From NCBI RefSeq assembly GCF_000346465.2, contig NC_034009.1:28862122-28926121 (forward strand): DNA of 64,000 nt, given 5' to 3'. The notes beneath the pieces are model-generated. The model did no database searches and was not told the origin of the DNA. It was given only the letters and a program-made list of their open reading frames with translations. The stretch comes from Prunus persica (taxonomy: Eukaryota > Streptophyta > Magnoliopsida > Rosales > Rosaceae). Positions 57,151 through 64,000 of the stretch are shown one piece after another; the stretch's first letter is position 1, and each line of letters opens with the position of its first letter. Both the position numbers and the translations under genes were made by a program.

Positions 57151-57815
57151 ACGTAAAAGCATCTTATTTTGTCAAACAGTAAGGGGTTGATTGATCAAAA
57201 TTCAAACTTATAGCAAAATATAGGGCTTTTTTGAGATACCCATATATCGAGGGTTTAGAGTCTTGAGGCTGAGGGAAGAAAGGCCCAATTGATGGCCCCA
57301 CCAAACCCAACTTTGCTAGAGTTGGTAAGACAGTATGGGACAGTACCCTAAAATGTTCCCCAGTCTCACCCCATAGGCCATAGTGTCCTCAAAAGTCTTA
57401 TTGCTGGCAAGCAATATTCTAATCCAAATGGGTGCTCTCTCTCAATCAATCTGGGCTTGCCAGTTACCCAAAAGTTTTCTTTAGGAGAAGAAAAGGGATT
57501 TAGATAAGATAAGAACAGTGGATAATAAGACGCATATTGTCTCTGTGAGATGTGCATGGAATGGAACCCAACAACTTGAATCTAGAGGAAGGATTTTATA
57601 AATGTAGATGAACCAAAGTATTCTTTGACCCCCTTTCAAAAAATAAAATTTTGAGTATTCTCAGACATTGGACATACCCCTAGTTATTAGATTAAACGTG
57701 GCCAAACTGGGTTCACAGATAGTGCTATCTATCTCCTAAAAAGAATCTGCCTGCATAATATCCACATTCACATCCGAGTTTCAATCCAACCCTCTCTGTC
57801 TCTTGGAAAGACTTT

Positions 57816-57816
<1 letters not shown>

Positions 57817-57855
<39 letters not shown>
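57817..57855. repeat. (CT)n microsatellite
   Basis: About 20 CT units. No gene seen immediately next to it. Confidence 0.95.
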
Positions 57856-57858
<3 letters not shown>

Positions 57859-59584
57859 GTGACTTAGAAAAAGACGTCACTCGTGTCTCCTATCTTGTTT
57901 TGGGCAGCATGATTTTGAGAATCACTTGGTGGTGTCCTCTTGTGTTTTGTTCCCTCTCAAATATCTGTAAAGGATATCTTCTACTTGCGCATGAGGCACG
58001 AGCAGATAAACTCAAACTTCTCTTCTTCTTTTTTCTTCTTTCTGGTCCCTGTTTTGATCATCTGCATATATACAAGTCAAGATTGTTGAATTCTGATTCA
58101 TTTCCTCCCACCTTCACTAATATCTGCTGCTTGTATTATGTATAGAAAAAAAAAAAGAAAAAAAAAAACTTGGGCTTCTTCTTTTTGGACTGAAAAGAGA
58201 CCAACTGACTGGGTTTCAGTTTGTCCCAAACGAGCTCAAGAGAAAAGACTCGAGAATATTTTCAAATTTCAAGTTTATTTGGCCCAACTCATTGTAATCA
58301 AATACAAAATTTCTAGTTTAGGGTTTTACCCTTGAGGCTTGAGAAGTGGACACGTGTTAAAAATGTTACCGCGGTTACTTGAATCTGGGAAGAAAAAGCG
58401 ACATGTCATTCCATCCCATCCCATCCCACATTTGCATGGCCCCTGCCCAGTAGAGCTTGCCCTATATATTGACCAGTCAGAGTCAGACACGTTTTAAGTG
58501 CTCCTCTTTAATCTCGACAATGACAATGACGACCTCATATTTGCTTTCGTTTTCTTTTCATCAAAGTCCTAGACTCGTAGCTTAGCTAGGTATGTTTGGT
58601 TGGATCATAAGTAACATGATGCTTGGCATATGCTAAAGCAAAGAAAGGTATGGTCTATATAAATTAATATACATGTGTGTGTGTGTGTGTTCAAATTCGA
58701 ATATAATTTTGGAGGAGCTTTGGAGGTCGGTCAATGAACCATGTGGCTAGGGATTAGGGATGCTAATATATAGCTAGACCTCCCCACAAAATAGTTTGTT
58801 GGGCTGTCGATCGTCTGTATTTATGCTGATAGCCTTTGGTTTTGATGTCTCATCAAGGCTTGCACTTGCCCTAAAGTTCTTTTTTTTTAAAATTATATAT
58901 TCTTCTTTTTTGTCTGTTTCAGGTATAAAAAAAAGAACTGAAGTAGGTTTTTAACTCTCTATCAATTGGAGTTACATTCCCATAATGACCATCTTCTTTT
59001 CTGAAAGAGAAACACTTGTGTAGAATAAGAATATAACAAAGTAGTGTTATCTTAGGTTAATTACGGTATGCCACATGCGATAATTTTTTCACTTCGCATA
59101 ATATGATTGACCGAGGATAGCAAAACAATATTATTCCTCTTTCACACAAGTTTCTCTGTTTCTTTTATTCTCAGCCATATTGCGTTGTTAATTAAGCTGT
59201 GAATGTATAGGTGAAATGTACGATTCATATTGATAGACTCGCTAACTATAAGACTAGACATGTTGTAGTATGCCGTCCATTAAAGGGAAGAAAAAAATAT
59301 CTTGGACTAGGCTTTGGTATTCTACAGGAGTCCCCAGGCCATTCTCCCATCGACACGTAGTAGAAACCCTAAAGTTAGGAATGACCAAGATGGAGTTGAC
59401 ATTGCTGTCATTTAATGTAATAGACAGCTAAAAATGAATGAAAACCTGCTTCATCTTCTAAAAAGAAAACCCAAAAAGAAAGCAACTCAGTCTGCTTATG
59501 ATTCCTTTTCTATGTTCTCTTAAGCAAAGCTAAGGAACACCCAACCAACAAAGAGGTAACAAATTAAAGTTCCTAAAAAAGCTT

Positions 59585-59637
<53 letters not shown>
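59585..59637. repeat. (CT)n microsatellite, leader of the MADS-box gene
   Basis: About 26 CT units, 110 bp before the ATG. Such CT tracts are common in plant 5' UTRs and GAGA-factor targets; likely within the leader or core promoter here. Confidence 0.95.
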
Positions 59638-59638
<1 letters not shown>

Positions 59639-59747
59639 AAAAGCCGAACTTAGCTTACCCTAAAGAGCGCGCAAGAATAAAAGAAAACAAAACCTAGTAC
59701 CATATTTATATTATAATATACATAATTTAGAAATTCAGAAATTAATA

Positions 59748-62700
59748 ATGGGAAGAGGGAAGGTAGAGCTGAAGAGGATCGAGAACAAAATAAACCAACA
59801 GGTGACATTCGCAAAAAGACGAAATGGGTTGCTAAAGAAGGCGTACGAGCTCTCAGTTCTGTGTGATGCTGAGGTTGCTCTTATCGTCTTCTCCACCCGC
59901 GGCAAGCTCTATGAGTTCTGCAGCGGCTCTAGGTACGTCGATATTATATATATATATATGAGAGTTTCTTTGTGTTTTTGTTATGAATTTTTTCATATTT
60001 ATAATAACAAAAAATGCAGCGTAATTTTTAGGGAACTTGGGTGCGTTGCAAGGTAAAGGGTGCCTTAATATTACAGAAATTGTTTGCGTATGGAATTCGA
60101 GATGGGTTTTTTTTCTCTTCATTTTAAGGCTTCTTGCTTGTATGAATTGAACCCGTGAGACCATTTCCAGAATTGATTATTATATCACTAAATGTGTACT
60201 TGAGAAGATCTAATCAAATATTTTTAATGGTTGATATGATCAATTCTGAGTTTCTTTTGTAAATTATTCAATGGATTGCACATATTCGTACTAATCAAGA
60301 TTCTTTCTAAGGGGTGCATAATCAAGATTCTCCCTAATTAAGTTACTAAGAAGGATATCTTTCATAATGAATTAACTGTATATGTGAGGATCGAGGGTTG
60401 TCAGAATATATATATAAGTATGTATGTATATGTATGTATAGGTCCTTTTCTTTTTGGTTCAAGAAACGTAGCTAGCCCTTTGATTACCTGTAATGACCTT
60501 ACTCTGAAGTTTAACTGGTACAAGTATTTCTCTAATTAAGTTGACAAACGTCTAGTAACCTAGGTTAATAGATTCGTATATGAATCGATGTTCGTATTCG
60601 CAGTATGATAAACGCACCCCGAATGGATAAAGAAACATATTGGTGTAACCTCAGTGTGTACACCTTACAAAACCAAGTAATAAGGAATAGAGATTTGAAG
60701 TTTCAAACTCAATCAAGCTTTAAATTATGTTAGGAAAAGCACCAACAAACTATATCACAATCTTATAAGCTTATAAACTCTCCTCCCAGTCGCTTATTTT
60801 CATGAGAATTTCAATGGTGTTCCTTCCCTTGATGTGTAGCATGCCTAATATTAAAATGCAATTATAGCTCTTGTAAAATTTTATTTTTATGGTTTCAACT
60901 CCCATTATTTTCCTCTCGTACAATTCTCAAGATAAGATATCAAGGCTTGAATGGTACTAACTTTATTGTGACATGATTTGGGCTTTTTTTACTTTCCTAG
61001 CACGTGAATGTACAGAGTGCATGTGCCCTCTTTGCTCTTTTGAATTTGCATTCTGATAATTTCCTACAATCCTTGCCTGCTTTCATTTTCATTTCAGCAT
61101 GGAGAAGACACTTGAGAGGTATCAAAGATGCAGTTATAGTGCACTGGAAGCGAGTCAACCTGCTCAGGATTCACAGGTTGTCGATAGTTTGTCTATTGTA
61201 TTAATTAGCTTTAACTTTAAGAAGCATATAAAGCAACCTATATGCCTATAAATTTCTTAATTATCCAATAGTACTCTCAATCTGTTTAGGAACAACTTTA
61301 GGGCTCGTTTGATAACTATTTCAATTTTAGTTTTTAGTTTCTAATTTATATGTAGACTATAGAGGAAAATGAGAATGAGAATTGGAGTGATGATGATTGA
61401 GAGAGAGGATAAGAGGATGAGAGGATCGGAGGGAACAGTAACAAAAGTAAAAACTATTTCAAATAGATTTTAGTTTTAGTTTTTATTTTCACATTTTTTA
61501 CTCCTTCCTCTCAATTCCATCTTCACTCTGATTCTCACTTCCATTCTCCCTCTTTTTCTTCTATTCTCTAGCACAAAAAAATAAAAAATAAAAACTAAAA
61601 TTGAAATAATTATTAAACGGACCTTAATTTCTTGGTTTGGCTGATCCATGTGCCGGGTAATGGAGTTAAATTTCTCCACAAAACTGCCTCACTGATTTTT
61701 GACATAAGTAGTTGAACTTCTCTGGCATGTTCACAAGCAGAGCAGATACCAAGATTATTTGAACCTAAAAGCAAAAGTAGAGGTCCTACAGCGCACGCAG
61801 AGGTATATATGATCAACAATTTGATAGAATTAGAAACTTGTTTGCAAAGCACCCTTCTTGTTATGTAGGTCATATAATTATATTGAGTGTTCATTTTCTT
61901 GGAATTCTTTTTAGAAATTTTCTTGGGGAAGATTTGGGTCATTTAGGCACCAAGGAGCTCCAGCAGCTTGAGAATCAACTCGACATGTCCTTGAGGCAAA
62001 TCAGGTCAACAAAGGTACGTATATTTTCAAAACCTGCTCCAAATTAATTAGCACATGTATCAGTTTTCAATGGAGTCTAGCTCAGTACAAAAAGGGTTTG
62101 ATTTGCAGACTAGTAATCTCAAGTTCAAACCACCATAGCACATTGGTAGTATTTGTGTGAGAAACTCCCTCCCCATTATAGTTTAAACTATTACTTTTAT
62201 ATATATATATATATATTATTTATTTTAAATGGTAACAATTTGCTATATATTTATTTGTTTGCAGACCCAAGTTATGCATGGGCAGATTTCTGATCTACTG
62301 AGGAAGGTTAATATATATATGCACAGACTATCTAATTTTTGTTACCAAGTATTTTCTGTTCTTTGCGCTTTCTTTTTGGTGAATTATGTTACCAAGTCTT
62401 TCAAGAATTAATTGTGCAGGAACAGATGCTGCTGGAAGCAAACCATGAACTGAGAAGGAAGGTAAATATACATTCAAGCTCAACCCATGCTCAGCTACTT
62501 GACCAATATTCATTTCTATTTTCCATTAATCAAAACAAATTCATGTCTTCTCTCCTTATACTAAAGCTTTTAGTCACGTGAAAACGCGATCAATAATCTA
62601 CAAAAGTAACCCGAAAAAAGTGACTATTGCCAACATTTTTTTGTAGTGGTTTTCAAATAGCTATACATTTTGGGTCTAAATTTTCATGTAAATTGGGCAG

Positions 62701-63065
62701 CTGGAGGAATGTGACGCAACCATTGAAAGATATTCAAGGACAACTAAGGAGCAAAATCAAAATGTTCCAAATAGCAGCCACCACCAGGCTGCTCAATTTG
62801 AGGGAGTCCTTGATCATTCACAATGCAACAATACATTGCAGATCGGGTAACCATATATCTTATAGCTAAAGGGTCGTTTAATCAAATTGCATTAATTCCT
62901 TGCATCTGTTTTTTTTTATAAAAATTAAATAAATAAATTTTGTTATCTTTCTATGTGGGATACGTTTACAGCTACAATCCTCCTGAAGTAACAGATCATC
63001 ACGGGCTACAATCCTCAACGCAAAGTCATAGTGGATTATTCGTCCCTGGGACGTGGGTGCTCTGA
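59748..63065 (+). CDS. MIKC MADS-box factor, SEPALLATA-like
   Basis: Eight exons (59748-59932, 61098-61176, 61741-61802, 61915-62014, 62265-62306, 62420-62461, 62701-62846, 62972-63065) join in phase to 249 residues, the normal SEP length. The MADS domain (1-61) begins [20 protein letters not shown]; most family members have Arg where this has Gln in INQQ. The K domain includes [20 protein letters not shown] then [20 protein letters not shown], with Leu heptads. The C-terminus ends FVPGTWVL, resembling the SEP II motif (WML). SEP proteins are nuclear and form floral quartets with A, B and C class factors. Exon 3 could start at 61738 rather than 61741, adding one Gln. Whether it is the SEP1/2 or SEP4 (AGL3) group needs a tree. 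Intron 1 is 1165 bp. Confidence 0.92.
61300..61624. mobile_element. hAT-like MITE in intron 2 of the MADS-box gene
   Basis: 325 bp with inverted ends AGGGCTCGTTTGATAACTAT and, as reverse complement, AGGTCCGTTTAATAATTATT, both continuing TTCAATTTTAGTTTTTA. Such ends are typical of plant hAT-like MITEs. The 8-bp target duplication is not clear (ACAACTTT versus TAATTTCT). An inner copy of the TTTTAGTTTTAGTTTTTATTTT motif is at about 61470-61490. Confidence 0.8.
62070..62220 (+). mobile_element. possible tRNA-derived SINE in intron 4 of the MADS-box gene
   Basis: TCTAGCTCAGTACAAAAAGG matches a tRNA A-box region and CTCAAGTTCAAACCACC, about 35 bases later, matches a B box. The body then runs to an AT/T-rich tail near 62200-62220. 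Best supported of the SINE-like calls in the window. Confidence 0.55.
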
Positions 63066-64000
63066 ATCTTGGAGCGATATTGTCTCACATGCAGAGAATA
63101 AGAGAACATTAATAAACTTTGTGTTAAATATATATAATGTTATATGTACTACGTAAATCAGTGGCGAAGCCATAATTTCATGTGTGTGGGGGACCTTTTA
63201 CAAATTATAAATAATTAAAAATTCGAACTCACAAGATATACGAATTCAAAATAGTATATATACATATGTCAAGAATTATATTACTTATTGATTGTAATCA
63301 TAATTGTCTTCGACAAAGAGATAGACAAATACATTCTAAGCAAGAAAAATTGCAAGAGATAGACAAAGAGTAGCGATTTAGCAAATATCTTTAAAGCTTT
63401 TTCCCCCATTAAACCCAATAGAAAGGAAAAAAAAAATCAAATTTTCACAAACTAAAAAAACTTTAGGTCCCTTCATGTATTCATATCATACAAGAAAAAA
63501 TGTTTTATGTAAACATATTGACTAAATATGAAAAATGATTTTTCGGAATAATCATTTTCTCAAGATAATTTTTGGCGGCTTTTATTCCTTACACATCAAA
63601 TAAGAAAACTTGATTTTATGGGATTTTAGTATGAAGTATATATTGACTTAATGAGCCATCATTTTTAGTCTAAATCGTATTTTGCACTAAAACCGATTTT
63701 TCATATTTTGATTTTATGGGAATTTAATTTTATAGTATTTTTATTTAAATCTAAATAGGGGGTACTTCCTTATTTACATTGTAAATTTAAGTAAATGAAG
63801 TAATATAAAAATAAATGAAAGTAAAAGGACAAAGACATTTACTTAAATGCTGAAAATAGAAATAAGGTAATTTGTACACCTGGAGTGCACCACCACCAGC
63901 TGAGCAAATGGGCAATTTGAAGCACCTCCTTGTGTCTTAATAGGTCCGCCACGACACATATGGGTACATATCAAAACATAAAGTATTTGAAATAATATAC
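63066..64000. other. 3' flank of the MADS-box gene
   Basis: 3' UTR and AT-rich intergenic sequence. No further gene or clear repeat boundary seen; the stretch 63160-63260 (GGCGAAGCCATAATTTC) and 63945-63960 (GTCCGCCACGACAC) resemble plant repeat consensus ends but I cannot define an element. Confidence 0.4.

Larger units (their letters stand above)
54326..59584. other. 5.3 kb intergenic
   Basis: The first part is the promoter and leader of the BIG GRAIN-like gene (CT/GA-poor, AT-rich). Many short frames on both strands show no recognisable motif. Contains AT repeats (55507-55528), a tandem repeat at about 56985-57150, a CT microsatellite, and from about 58430 probable regulatory sequence of the MADS-box gene. 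Confidence 0.4.

Noticed and set aside
57900..58335. Two plus-strand frames after the CT microsatellite
   Set aside because: Low-complexity Lys/Phe-rich content, no domain, no coding signature.

Overview
The window is nuclear DNA of a flowering plant, a eudicot by its genes. Evidence: GT-AG introns, plant-specific families (YABBY, SBP-box, MIKC MADS-box, BIG GRAIN 1-like, UDP-arabinopyranose mutase), nuclear tRNA-Asp genes, long AT-rich intergenic DNA and typical plant transposons. The look of the proteins suggests Rosaceae, perhaps Prunus; that is an impression from memory, not a computed placement.

Layout. 0.45-5.1 kb: a decayed Ty1/copia LTR retrotransposon. 5.3-6.9 kb (-): cytochrome b5. 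8.1-10.1 kb (-): UDP-arabinopyranose mutase (RGP). 10.47-23.92 kb: one large Helitron, minus orientation, with an apparently intact RPA1-like gene, a broken Rep/helicase gene, and a long 5' part holding a receptor-kinase fragment and duplicated blocks. 24.2-30.7 kb (-): a 14-exon gene for a protein with FYRN/FYRC-like N-terminus and WD40-like C-terminus. 30.9-31.7 kb (-): a tandem tRNA-Asp(GUC) array with three good copies, two degraded copies and one unit whose tRNA is gone. 34.3-35.9 kb (+): CRABS CLAW-type YABBY gene. 38.4-41.6 kb (-): SPL6-like SBP-box gene with a miR156 site. 43.2-43.8 kb: 5'-truncated LINE end with an RNase H-like domain. 46.78-47.87 kb: Mutator-like element with a perfect 9-bp target duplication. 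47.90-52.02 kb: PIF/Harbinger element with an intact 453-residue transposase, a frameshifted SANT partner and a captured PPR-gene piece. 53.3-54.3 kb (-): BIG GRAIN 1-like. 59.7-63.1 kb (+): SEPALLATA-like MADS-box gene with a MITE and a SINE-like insert in its introns.

The host genes are unrelated housekeeping and developmental genes; two (CRC-like, SEP-like) belong to the floral-organ programme and SPL6-like is predicted to be under miR156, but nothing shows that they are co-regulated. The most unusual content is in the transposons: host-gene capture by both the Harbinger element and the Helitron, an integrase-to-reverse-transcriptase internal transfer in the copia element, and an RPA gene whose frame is kept while its Rep/helicase partner has five lesions. 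Exon coordinates were derived by hand from splice signals and frame continuity, so single-base errors are possible.
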